Source: Paenibacillus montaniterrae
GTDB taxonomy: Bacteria; Bacillota; Bacilli; Paenibacillales; Paenibacillaceae
Length of the DNA stretch: 64,000 nt
Direction of reading: 5' to 3'
NCBI RefSeq assembly: GCF_018403185.1
Contig: NZ_BOSE01000002.1
Span: forward strand, 434,001-498,000
Position numbers and translations under genes: made by a program. The notes below the pieces were generated by a model. The model was not told the DNA's origin and made no database searches. It saw only the letters and a program-made list of their open reading frames with translations. How positions within the stretch are numbered: position 1 is the first letter of the stretch; the number at the start of each line of letters is the position of its first letter. Below are positions 17,758 to 25,623 of the stretch, in pieces.

Positions 17758-18408
17758 TTAGCTTGTTATTGGTCTAAGCAATGACTTTACGTAGTCGATA
17801 AAGCTCTCTAGCTGTATTTTCGTGTTCGCTGTTTCAATACCGACCGTAATCGCATGGGTTATAATCCCCTCTTGAAAGGAGGCGACTATTCTGGAAATAT
17901 CGATCACACTCATAATTGGCGAGAACTGTCCGCGATCAACGCCAGCTTGAAGAATCGCAGCAAATCTGGCTATCCCTTTCTCATAGCGCTGCCGGAGCAG
18001 CTCTTGACGCTCCTCATTCCGATATCCAAGCAGGAAATACTCATAAAATGCTGGCATTAAGTCGCCTTTATGCGAAACAAGCAGCTCCTGCAGCTGCTGA
18101 AATTGCAGCTCATACACCAGCTCCCATACAGAAGCGCATTGCTCTAAACGTTCAGCTAGCTCGCGTTCATACTGCTCATCCTGATAATTGAGCAAGTCTT
18201 CGAAAATTTCATCCTTGCTTTGGTAGTATAAATAAATCCACCCTCTGCTCATGCCGGTTTCCTCGATAATGTCCTTGAGCGACACTGCTCCATAGCCTTT
18301 GTCCGCAAATACTCGCTTGGCCGCTTCAAGAATTTGAAGCACTCTTTGTTCCTTTGTTTGATCTGATAGTTTAGGAGACAACTGTTCCTCCACCTTTCCC
18401 AACAACAT
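17758..18408 (-). CDS. TetR family transcriptional regulator
   Basis: A 216-residue TetR/AcrR protein. The DNA-binding part is KRVFADKGYGAVSLKDIIEE followed by TGMSRGWIYLYYQSKDEIF (about residues 30-70), with a helical ligand-binding domain behind it. It precedes an MFS exporter in the same orientation. Two TGACA...TGTCA palindromes cover its own promoter, so autorepression and co-repression of the exporter are likely. Start: ATG 18408 touches the operator and has no ribosome binding site; a TTG at 18381 preceded by GGTGGAGGA would remove nine residues and is a serious alternative. Confidence 0.88.
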   Translation of the reverse strand: MLLGKVEEQLSPKLSDQTKEQRVLQILEAAKRVFADKGYGAVSLKDIIEETGMSRGWIYLYYQSKDEIFEDLLNYQDEQYERELAERLEQCASVWELVYELQFQQLQELLVSHKGDLMPAFYEYFLLGYRNEERQELLRQRYEKGIARFAAILQAGVDRGQFSPIMSVIDISRIVASFQEGIITHAITVGIETANTKIQLESFIDYVKSLLRPITS

Positions 18409-18409
18409 A

Positions 18410-18458
18410 ATGACACTCGTGTCATTTTTATTATAGTGACACGATTGTCATTATGCAA
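18410..18458 (-). promoter_or_regulatory. TetR-gene promoter with two operator palindromes
   Basis: On the minus strand TTGCAT (18453-18458), 17 bp, TATAAT (18430-18435). Operator 1, TGACACGATTGTCA (18437-18450), fills the spacer. Operator 2, ATGACACTCGTGTCAT (18410-18425), lies just downstream of the expected transcription start. The arrangement fits tight repression by the product of the first gene. Confidence 0.7.
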
Positions 18459-18485
18459 CCATTATTTCCTAATCACCTCTGACAA

Positions 18486-18531
18486 CTAAAAAGATCGCTT
18501 TGCCGCGAGCATTAGCTCGGGCAAAACGATC
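18486..18531 (-). terminator. Terminator of the amino-sugar operon
   Basis: GATCGCTTTGCC (18493-18504) pairs with GGCAAAACGATC (18520-18531) around an inner CGAGC/GCTCG stem. The T-run is on the minus strand, 14 bp beyond the nagA stop. Confidence 0.75.
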
Positions 18532-18544
18532 TCCTATTAGCTTT

Positions 18545-19714
18545 CTATAGTTGAAATACCTGCTGACCATTGATATACGTTTGCTGCACGCGCAGCTCGC
18601 CAGACTCCTCTAGCTGCAGCAGCACGATATCGGCAGGCGCGCCAATCGCCAGTCCTGCTTCATTGTTCAGCCCCATTAAGCGCGCCGGATGAAGCGAAGC
18701 CATATGCCAGGCTTGCTCGAAGCTGGCTATGCCCGCTTGCTGCATATAGCGAATCCCGTCTGTCAGCCTGGAGACAGAGCCTGCCAGCAGCTGCTCATCA
18801 TGTGCCAAATGCAGCTTGCCTGCCTCCGTTAGCACCACCTTGCCGCCGACAAAGGTAGTGTACTGGCCCGCAGGCGAGCCTGCCAGCGCAACGGCATCGC
18901 TTACGAGAATCATTTGCTCTCCCTTTACCTTGTGCACCACCTTAAGCACCTGCCGCGGCAAATGATAGGAATCCGCAATGACGCACGCGTACAGCTGCTC
19001 CTGTGCCAGCTGCTCCCACAAATAATTCGGATGACGCGGTAGCTGCAGCTGCACACCGTTGCCAAAATGAGTCACCATCGCTGCGCCAGCTGCAGCTGCA
19101 CCGGCAATTTGCTCTGAGCTGGCTGCTGTATGGCCGATCGATGCGACAATACCCTGCTGCTTGCAATATTGAATAAAGGCTATGCTTTCCTCCCATTCAG
19201 GAGAAAGCGTTACGATCTTTATCCGGCCTCCTGCTGCTGCTTGCCACGCCTTAAGCCAGTCAATGTTGGGCGGACATACAAATTGGCGGTCATGCGCCCC
19301 TCTTGCACCATCAAGCGGCGAAATAAACGGTCCCTCAAGATGTATTCCCGTGATAGTCGCATTGACCAGCGGATAGCGCTCGCAGGCTTGTCTGATGACG
19401 GTTAACGCTTGCTGCAAAGCGTCAAAAGCATTCGTAATTAGCGTTGGATAGCATTTGACAACGCCCAGCCGCCACATATGCCGGCAAAAGGCAAGCACCG
19501 TTTGCTCTGTAAGCGGAAGCTGATTGAAATCCTCACCCAAATAGCCATTGATTTGCAAATCAATCAAGCCCGGCGCAATAAGAAGCTGTCCAGTCTGAAA
19601 GCTGCTTTCCTGCTCGCCTTGCTGCTCACATATCGGCTCGCAGCGCACAATGATGCCATTGTCCACTGCAAGCTCCACCATTTTGCCGCTGCTGTAATGC
19701 TTGCCTCGAATCAT
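18545..19714 (-). CDS. nagA: N-acetylglucosamine-6-phosphate deacetylase
   Basis: A 389-residue amidohydrolase. PGLIDLQINGYLGEDFN carries the Gln/Asn version of the metal-site strand seen in E. coli-type NagA. GIHLEGPFISP, IGHTAASSEQ, MVTHFGNG and LVSDAVALAG follow in the family order. It removes the acetyl group from GlcNAc-6-phosphate to give glucosamine-6-phosphate. The THFGNGVQLQ segment differs from the usual THLFNAM, so this is a divergent subfamily and the substrate could be a related acetamido sugar phosphate. Its start overlaps the nagB stop by 4 nt; last gene of the operon, followed by a terminator. Confidence 0.88.
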   Translation of the reverse strand: MIRGKHYSSGKMVELAVDNGIIVRCEPICEQQGEQESSFQTGQLLIAPGLIDLQINGYLGEDFNQLPLTEQTVLAFCRHMWRLGVVKCYPTLITNAFDALQQALTVIRQACERYPLVNATITGIHLEGPFISPLDGARGAHDRQFVCPPNIDWLKAWQAAAGGRIKIVTLSPEWEESIAFIQYCKQQGIVASIGHTAASSEQIAGAAAAGAAMVTHFGNGVQLQLPRHPNYLWEQLAQEQLYACVIADSYHLPRQVLKVVHKVKGEQMILVSDAVALAGSPAGQYTTFVGGKVVLTEAGKLHLAHDEQLLAGSVSRLTDGIRYMQQAGIASFEQAWHMASLHPARLMGLNNEAGLAIGAPADIVLLQLEESGELRVQQTYINGQQVFQL

Positions 19715-20484
19715 AAAAGCTCACCGTAGGACGCTTGATCAAGATAAAGCGTACAATGCTTTTGCTTTCTTAAAATAGTCGAAGGACAAGCTGTAGCTAT
19801 ATCGTCCAGCAGCGTACGTCGTACCGCTTCAGCCTTGCTCGCGCCAGGCACGATGCAGAACAGCCGCTCTGCTGACAGCAGCGTTGGTATCGTTAAAGTT
19901 ATCGCATGAGTCGGCACCTCTGCAAGTGATGCAAAACAGCCATCATTCACCTGCTGCTGACGACAGGCCTCATCAAGCTCTACTGTTTTCACTGCTGCGG
20001 GATCAGCAAAATCAGCTACCGGCGGATCATTAAAGGCTAGATGACCGTTTTCGCCAATGCCCAGGCAAACCAGGTCAATCGGCGCCCGCTGCAGCAGTTC
20101 GGCATAGCTCGCGCATGCGATTTCGCTCTCCTGCTCGCTTTGAATATAATGAACCGCGTAAAACGGCACTAACGCGAATAAACGCTGCTGTAAAAATTGA
20201 CCAAAGCGCTGCTGCGCTGCTTGCGGCAGACCGATATATTCATCCATATGAAAGGCTTCGACGCGCTGCCATGGGATGGATCTGTCGGCAGCGAGACATG
20301 CCAGCACCTCATTTTGCGAAGGAGCCGCGGCAAATATAATCCGCACACGCTCCTGCTGTGCCAGCTTCTCCTTTATAAATGTGCTGATGTCGGCCGCTGC
20401 GGCAGCTCCCATCTCGCTGCGGCTGGCATATACGAAAGCCGTTAGCTGGTCGACAGCATGCTGCTTAATCGGCAGTGGCTTCAT
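19711..20484 (-). CDS. nagB: Glucosamine-6-phosphate deaminase/isomerase family
   Basis: A 257-residue NagB-like sugar-phosphate isomerase/deaminase. The catalytic segments are AFHMDEYIGLP and LGIGENGHLAFNDPP, and a KTVELDEACRQQQVNDG region follows. It should turn glucosamine-6-phosphate into fructose-6-phosphate and ammonia in the cytoplasm. GENGHLAFNDPP in place of the common G-DGHIAFNEPG marks the same divergent subfamily as its nagA partner. Four-nucleotide overlaps on both sides (with the oxidoreductase and nagA) show tight translational coupling. Confidence 0.88.
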   Translation of the reverse strand: MKPLPIKQHAVDQLTAFVYASRSEMGAAAAADISTFIKEKLAQQERVRIIFAAAPSQNEVLACLAADRSIPWQRVEAFHMDEYIGLPQAAQQRFGQFLQQRLFALVPFYAVHYIQSEQESEIACASYAELLQRAPIDLVCLGIGENGHLAFNDPPVADFADPAAVKTVELDEACRQQQVNDGCFASLAEVPTHAITLTIPTLLSAERLFCIVPGASKAEAVRRTLLDDIATACPSTILRKQKHCTLYLDQASYGELL

Positions 20485-21515
20485 ATTACGCTGCCCCCTT
20501 TCCCTAGAGGAAGCTGAACAGCCTGCCCCGTGCGCGAGGATTGGTAGGTTGCCAATATTATTTCCAGCGCATGCACGCCATCCTCGCCAGTAATGGACGG
20601 CTCGCGCTGCTCCAGCACGGAACTAACCATATCCTGTATTTGCAGGCGATGCCCGTCTGGCAGCACCTTGAAAGGTGCAAATTGAGGCAATTCAACGTCC
20701 TTGCCGTCAATATGAAGCAGGCTGATCGTATCCTCCGTCAGCACCGCCGTCCCCTTGTCGCCATGAATTTCAATGCGCTGCTCCTGCTCGGGCAGAGCTG
20801 TTGTTGTCATTTCCAGCATGCCAATCCCGCCGCTGTTCAGCCTTAACAGGGAAACTGCCGTATCCTCAACCTCAATGCTGCGCTGCAGCGCCCCTGCATG
20901 TCCGTAGACGCTGGCCACGCCGCCAACAAGCCACTGCATTAGATCGATCAAATGAATCCCCTGATTCATCATCGCGCCCCCGCCATCCATTTCCCATGTA
21001 CCGCGCCAGCCCGCACTGTCATAATAATGCTGGCTGCGATGAATTTTCATAACGGCATCGGCAAGCGTAATATTGCCCAGCCCGCCCGACTGGATAATTT
21101 GCTTCAAATATTGCGCCGCAGGGGCTACTCGTCTCGGAAATACAGTAGACAGCTTGACGCCCTGCTCGCGGCATACGGCAATCATTTGCTGCACACTGTC
21201 CATGTCGATGCCGATCGGCTTTTCACACAGCACATGCTTGCCTGCTTGTGCAGCTGCAATCGTTTGCTGAGGATGCAGGCCGCTTGGCGTACAAATATTG
21301 ACCACCTGAATATCGCGATTATCGAGCATTTCCTCGTAGCTTTCATAAAAGCGTGCGCCGTAGCGCTCAGCAAATTGCTGGCCTCGCTCTACTTGATGAT
21401 CGCATACTGCGAGCAGGCTCGCCTCCTTCGTATTGGCAATGCCTTGAGCATGAATGTCGGCTATAACCCCACAGCCTACTATCGCAAATTTAACGATTTC
21501 TCCCACTATGTTCAC
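20481..21515 (-). CDS. Gfo/Idh/MocA family oxidoreductase (second of a pair)
   Basis: A 344-residue NAD(P)-dependent sugar-type dehydrogenase. The Rossmann start reads KFAIVGCGVIADIHAQGIAN and the family signature is VLCEKPIGIDMDSVQQM. The C-terminal domain has GGGAMMNQGIHLIDLMQWLV. The start is GTG 21515, which overlaps the upstream stop as GTGA and has AAGGGG before it; a GTG three codons in is equally spaced. It lies between the binding protein and nagB, so it likely acts on an imported amino sugar or derivative before deacetylation. The precise reaction is not known. Confidence 0.85.
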   Translation of the reverse strand: MNIVGEIVKFAIVGCGVIADIHAQGIANTKEASLLAVCDHQVERGQQFAERYGARFYESYEEMLDNRDIQVVNICTPSGLHPQQTIAAAQAGKHVLCEKPIGIDMDSVQQMIAVCREQGVKLSTVFPRRVAPAAQYLKQIIQSGGLGNITLADAVMKIHRSQHYYDSAGWRGTWEMDGGGAMMNQGIHLIDLMQWLVGGVASVYGHAGALQRSIEVEDTAVSLLRLNSGGIGMLEMTTTALPEQEQRIEIHGDKGTAVLTEDTISLLHIDGKDVELPQFAPFKVLPDGHRLQIQDMVSSVLEQREPSITGEDGVHALEIILATYQSSRTGQAVQLPLGKGGSVI

Positions 21516-22540
21516 CCCTTGTACGGCGTTACTGCATATTCAACCTGCTCATCCGCCATCATAACGGCTTGATGGGCCTGCAAAATATGCTGATGCGTAA
21601 TCTGACTTGAAGCCGCTCCGTTCACGCGCTGCAAAAAGTCGGCCGTTATCGTTACAGGCGGCTGTCTTAACGCCGCTTCATGCCATGGCAGCTGATCGTT
21701 GACTAACAGCAGCATAGGCGCTGAACCGGATTGCGGCTCGCCGTTCAAGCGCAGCTCGGCAAAGCCCCTTGTGCCTGTTACAAATATTCTTCCGTCTCCC
21801 CATGTCCAGCTTTGCTCGGCAGTATGCCAATCTGCATAAAGCTGCATAACAACGCCATCGCCCATCGTTACCTGCACATTAACGGTATTGTAGAAGGTGG
21901 GATGCTCCGGCAAAACATTTTTGCCGACTGTGCCTGTACTGGATACGACCTCGTTGCCAGTAAGCCAGGCGAGCAAATCATAATCATGTATAAGCAAATC
22001 GATCAAAATGCCGCCGCATTGCGCCTTGTCGAAAAACCAGCCCGGGCGTGAGGCTGCGTTAAGCCGGTGCGGCTTGCGCATGCTGATCGCTACGATCTCC
22101 CCCAACTGCTGTTCGTCAATTAGCTGCTTCAGCGTATAAATCGCTGGGTGAAACCGCTCGGTCAACAGCATGCCGACCTCGATGCGGCCGCGCTTGATGA
22201 CTGCTTCCAGCCGTTGCAAATCGCGGCGATTGACTACTGCAGGCTTGTCGAGCATAATCGATTTGCCGTACTGTTCGCACAGCTCGACAATATCAATTTT
22301 TTCACTATTAATCGCCGAGCTGCCAATCAGCGCGATCTCCGGGCCAAGCAGGCTTTCTGCATCCGCTGCGATTGGCAGCTTGAATTTAGCTGCAATGCTT
22401 TCAGCCAGCAGCTTGTTGTCGCGCTCGTAAATGCCTGCGCAGCGATGTCCCAGCTGCTCCATTTGCTCGATAAAAATTTCAATATGGGCATGCTGACAGC
22501 CAATGATTCCATATGCAATACTCATGTTCATGTCCCTCAT
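21512..22540 (-). CDS. Gfo/Idh/MocA family oxidoreductase (first of a pair)
   Basis: A 342-residue protein of the same family as its downstream neighbour but clearly different in sequence. It starts near SIAYGIIGCQHAHIEIFIEQ, has IMLDKPAVVNRRDLQRLEAV in place of the usual EKP motif, and GGILIDLLIHDYDLLAWLTG in the C-terminal domain. It should bind NAD(P) and a sugar or sugar phosphate. ATGA overlap with the binding-protein gene upstream. Three close ATGs (22540, 22531, 22525) make the exact start uncertain; TGAGGGAC favours one of the later two. A hetero-oligomer with the second enzyme is possible but not shown. Confidence 0.82.
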   Translation of the reverse strand: MRDMNMSIAYGIIGCQHAHIEIFIEQMEQLGHRCAGIYERDNKLLAESIAAKFKLPIAADAESLLGPEIALIGSSAINSEKIDIVELCEQYGKSIMLDKPAVVNRRDLQRLEAVIKRGRIEVGMLLTERFHPAIYTLKQLIDEQQLGEIVAISMRKPHRLNAASRPGWFFDKAQCGGILIDLLIHDYDLLAWLTGNEVVSSTGTVGKNVLPEHPTFYNTVNVQVTMGDGVVMQLYADWHTAEQSWTWGDGRIFVTGTRGFAELRLNGEPQSGSAPMLLLVNDQLPWHEAALRQPPVTITADFLQRVNGAASSQITHQHILQAHQAVMMADEQVEYAVTPYKG

Positions 22541-23901
22541 TCATTGTTGTTTTTAGCAAATATTTTATTGCCTTCAGTACGAAACTCAGCGATTACCTCA
22601 TCAATTGTCGCAACGCCAAATTGATGCTTTTGCACAACCTGCTCAAATAATGAAGTCACCTCGCCGGCTCCTTTCGGTCCAGCATCGTACATGGAAGGCT
22701 TAATCGACGATACATGCTCCAGCATCGCAATCATCCTTTTATCGCGCTCTGTATATTTCGGCTCCAAATAGCTGCGAATGCTTTTATTTTCCGGAAGACC
22801 TCGCTCTGTTTCCAGCACATCAGCCGCTTCCTCGCTGTTAACAAGGAAATCAATAAGCAGCGCTGCCTCTTCCGGATGCTTCGATTGCGCCGCAGTTGAG
22901 AAAAACATCGCCGTCTGCAGCACACTGCCTGTTTGCTCGGCGTAAGGGTACGCAATCATATCTACATTTTCCGTCATAAGACTTTCGTAGGCCGGGAACA
23001 CAGCCACCCAGGTAGGACCGTATACTGCGACCTGTCCCTTCAGCAGCGCATCCTTGTTAGGGTCTGCATTGCTAAGCGGCAGCGCAGCCGCCGTCACATT
23101 AGCCGGAGTCGCCAAGCCTTCATTGCGAGCCTGCTCCCACATTTCCAGCCATGCTCTAAAATTGTCATCCGAATAGCCCAGCTCATTGCCGGTATATAAC
23201 GAGTCTCCTTTGGAGAATAAATAGTACATAAACGCCTCCAGCGAGGAAGAAGCATCGAACACGCCATAAACACCGTCACCCAGCGCTGCTTTCAGCTCGC
23301 TTGATTTGGCGAACAGCTCCTCCCAGGTAGAATCAATCGCTGGCGGCTCAATGCCTGCCTGCTTGAATATTTCTTTATTAATAAGCATGACGGAAGCATT
23401 ATCCGCTGCCGGAATGCCTGTCAGCTTGCCATCCACTGTGCCTTGATTGGCAACGACGTCAGCGTTCAACTGCTCAATGCCAAGCTGATTGCCGACATAG
23501 GGATTCATATCACCTAGCACATTTCGCTCAGAATATTCCTTAATGTATAAAATGCTCATTTGCATCACATCAGGCGCATTTTTAGCTGCCACCTGTGTGG
23601 ACAGCCTTTCCCAATAACCATCCCAGGAGGAATACTCAGGCACTACCTTAATATGCGGATACTTTTTCTCAAACAGCTCGATCGCCTTTAAGGTGCGGTC
23701 ATGTCTGCCCTGGCTGCCCCACCAGGCGAATCTTAGCTGTATCTGGTCGCTGCTGCTGTCAACAGTGCCGCTGCCATTAGCCCCTCCATTGTTGGACTCC
23801 CCTTTTGCATTGCCTCCACAGCCCGCCAGCATAGCGATTACCAGCATGACAGTAACAATCGTTAACAGATGCTTGATGCTTGACGATTTACGCTTGCTCA
23901 T
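22537..23901 (-). CDS. Extracellular sugar-binding lipoprotein (amino-sugar cluster)
   Basis: A 454-residue lipoprotein with signal peptide, lipobox LAGC (Cys28), a Gly/Asn-rich linker and a family-1 solute-binding fold (FAWWGSQGRHDRTLKAIELF). Segments such as PEYSSWDGYWERLSTQVAAK and LLIDFLVNSEEAADVLETE are typical of sugar-binding proteins of this family. Start ATG 23901 has AAGGAG eight bases upstream; a GTG at 23910 is less likely. It should deliver an amino sugar or chito-oligosaccharide to the permeases at 27490-29283. It has its own upstream region with the 17-bp element shared with the permease promoter. Confidence 0.9.
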   Translation of the reverse strand: MSKRKSSSIKHLLTIVTVMLVIAMLAGCGGNAKGESNNGGANGSGTVDSSSDQIQLRFAWWGSQGRHDRTLKAIELFEKKYPHIKVVPEYSSWDGYWERLSTQVAAKNAPDVMQMSILYIKEYSERNVLGDMNPYVGNQLGIEQLNADVVANQGTVDGKLTGIPAADNASVMLINKEIFKQAGIEPPAIDSTWEELFAKSSELKAALGDGVYGVFDASSSLEAFMYYLFSKGDSLYTGNELGYSDDNFRAWLEMWEQARNEGLATPANVTAAALPLSNADPNKDALLKGQVAVYGPTWVAVFPAYESLMTENVDMIAYPYAEQTGSVLQTAMFFSTAAQSKHPEEAALLIDFLVNSEEAADVLETERGLPENKSIRSYLEPKYTERDKRMIAMLEHVSSIKPSMYDAGPKGAGEVTSLFEQVVQKHQFGVATIDEVIAEFRTEGNKIFAKNNNE

Positions 23902-23966
23902 CCTAATCACTCCTTATGTTGTTAATCTTGCTAGCTCTAATGTAAATAAATCATTAAGGCATTGAT

Positions 23967-23983
23967 ATAAGATAAATCTATAA
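23967..23983 (-). promoter_or_regulatory. 17-bp element shared by two transcription units of the amino-sugar cluster
   Basis: ATAAGATAAATCTATAA lies 66 bp upstream of the binding-protein start. The identical 17 bp is found at 29345-29361, about 62 bp upstream of the first permease start. It contains AGAT-AA-ATCT, an interrupted palindrome. It is a candidate site for the response regulator encoded between the two, or a shared promoter element. Confidence 0.55.
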
Positions 23984-24018
23984 AAAATATTGAGATTTTA
24001 CAGAGAATAAACAATAGA

Positions 24019-25623
24019 CTAGCAAAATTCCGAGGGTGATTTTCCCGTATATTTTTTAAATTGCTGGCTAAAGTAGGCATTATTTTTGTAGCCGACCATT
24101 TGCGATATTTCATAAAGCTTGTATTTGCCTGACAGCATCATTTCCTTCGCCTTTTCCATGCGAATTCGCGTAATATAGCTGTTGTAATTTTCTCCAGTCA
24201 CCTGCTTGAACAATTGCGACAAGTAATTGCGCGTCAAGAATACCTTGTCTGCTATATCGTCCAAAGTAAAATCTTCGCTGTAATGCTCCTGCACATAGCG
24301 CTTCATGAAGTCCACCGTTCTTTGATGCTTATGGCTGCCGCGATTGGCCAGCACCTGGCAAGCCTGAAGCATCAGCTCGCTCATATAATCGATATAATCA
24401 TTCAGATGGTGAATGCGGTCAATTTCCTTATGCCACTGCTGGCGCAGCTGCAAATCCTCGAACAATATTCCTTCATCATACAGCGCAACTGTCAGCATGC
24501 CGATCAGCTCGACAATTGCATTTTTCAGCATGTGGACCGTTAGCCCTTCGTATTGCTGCAGGCTGGCGCTAATGCTGCCTATTCCGTGCTCCACCATCTC
24601 CTGCTGACCATCAAGCAGATGGCGAATCAGCTGCTGGTAGCTTTCCGTCAAGCGCGGAAGCTCCTGAGCATGCTGGCTTGCCTCAGCCTGATCCTCCATC
24701 AGCCATTGCTGATGAACGTATTCCCGCTTGGACAGCAAATCGAGCGCAGCCGAAAACGCAGCTGCCAGCTCATGCACGCTGTATACGGTTTTGCCTATCG
24801 CCGCCCATACCTCCAGCTTTAGATACATTTTAATTTTTTCGGTATACTGCCCGGCAACGTATTTGACGCGCTGCTTTATCGTTTCCTCCCGCAAATGCTT
24901 CGGCATTCGAACAATTAAAGCAATCGTATGCTGCTCGATATTGGCAAGCAGCACCTCCCTGCTGTCCTGCGACAGCTCTTCAATCAAATTGCTGAGCGCA
25001 TACGTATAAATATACAGATCGCTGCGTTTCACATCATGCCGGCTGCGCGGAATGCCGTATTCCAGCAGCACAATCGTAAATGCCTGATTGTCAAAGGAAA
25101 GCTGAAGCTGCTTGCAGGCTTTCTCGAAAAAGGGCGTGCGCGTAAAATTAGCCTCCAGCAAGCCCTGCTGCAGCAGCTTGCGCGTGACCGGTCGATGCAG
25201 CTCCAACAGCTCGCGCAGCTCCTCCCCCTCTTGTGCGCCTTGACGGCTTGCAGCTATTCGCTCTGTAACTGCGCGCAGCACCTCTTCAATTTCCATAATC
25301 GTTGCTGGCTTGGACAAATAATCAGCTACGCGCAGCTTGACGGCAGATTGCGCGTATTTAAAATCCTCATAGCCGCTCAAAATAATAACCTCTGCATCAT
25401 TGCCAGCAGCGCGAACCCGCTTCAGCATCTCAATCCCGTCCATAACCGGCATATAAATATCTGTCAGAATAAGCTGCGGGTGATGCTGCTCGATTAAAGC
25501 CAGTCCCTCCTGACCGTTGCTCGCTGTGGCGCATAGCTCAATATTGTAGCGCTGCCACGGAACGGCGTTGCTTAAGCCATCGATCGTTGTCATATCGTCA
25601 TCAATAATAATCGCCTTAATCAT
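24019..25623 (-). CDS. Response regulator, YesN/AraC type
   Basis: A 534-residue response regulator. The receiver domain starts MIKAIIIDDDMTTIDGLSNA, with the phospho-acceptor in PQLILTDIYMP and the conserved Lys in LSKPATIMEI. A long middle region of about 250 residues follows and an AraC-type double HTH closes the protein (FTLDDIADKVFLTRNYLSQL, then SQMVGYKNNAYFSQQFKKYT). Start ATG 25623 is preceded by AAAGGTGG, although the frame is open to 25677; it overlaps the kinase gene by 8 nt. It should activate the transporter and binding-protein units of this cluster on phosphorylation by the neighbouring kinase. Confidence 0.9.
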   Translation of the reverse strand: MIKAIIIDDDMTTIDGLSNAVPWQRYNIELCATASNGQEGLALIEQHHPQLILTDIYMPVMDGIEMLKRVRAAGNDAEVIILSGYEDFKYAQSAVKLRVADYLSKPATIMEIEEVLRAVTERIAASRQGAQEGEELRELLELHRPVTRKLLQQGLLEANFTRTPFFEKACKQLQLSFDNQAFTIVLLEYGIPRSRHDVKRSDLYIYTYALSNLIEELSQDSREVLLANIEQHTIALIVRMPKHLREETIKQRVKYVAGQYTEKIKMYLKLEVWAAIGKTVYSVHELAAAFSAALDLLSKREYVHQQWLMEDQAEASQHAQELPRLTESYQQLIRHLLDGQQEMVEHGIGSISASLQQYEGLTVHMLKNAIVELIGMLTVALYDEGILFEDLQLRQQWHKEIDRIHHLNDYIDYMSELMLQACQVLANRGSHKHQRTVDFMKRYVQEHYSEDFTLDDIADKVFLTRNYLSQLFKQVTGENYNSYITRIRMEKAKEMMLSGKYKLYEISQMVGYKNNAYFSQQFKKYTGKSPSEFC

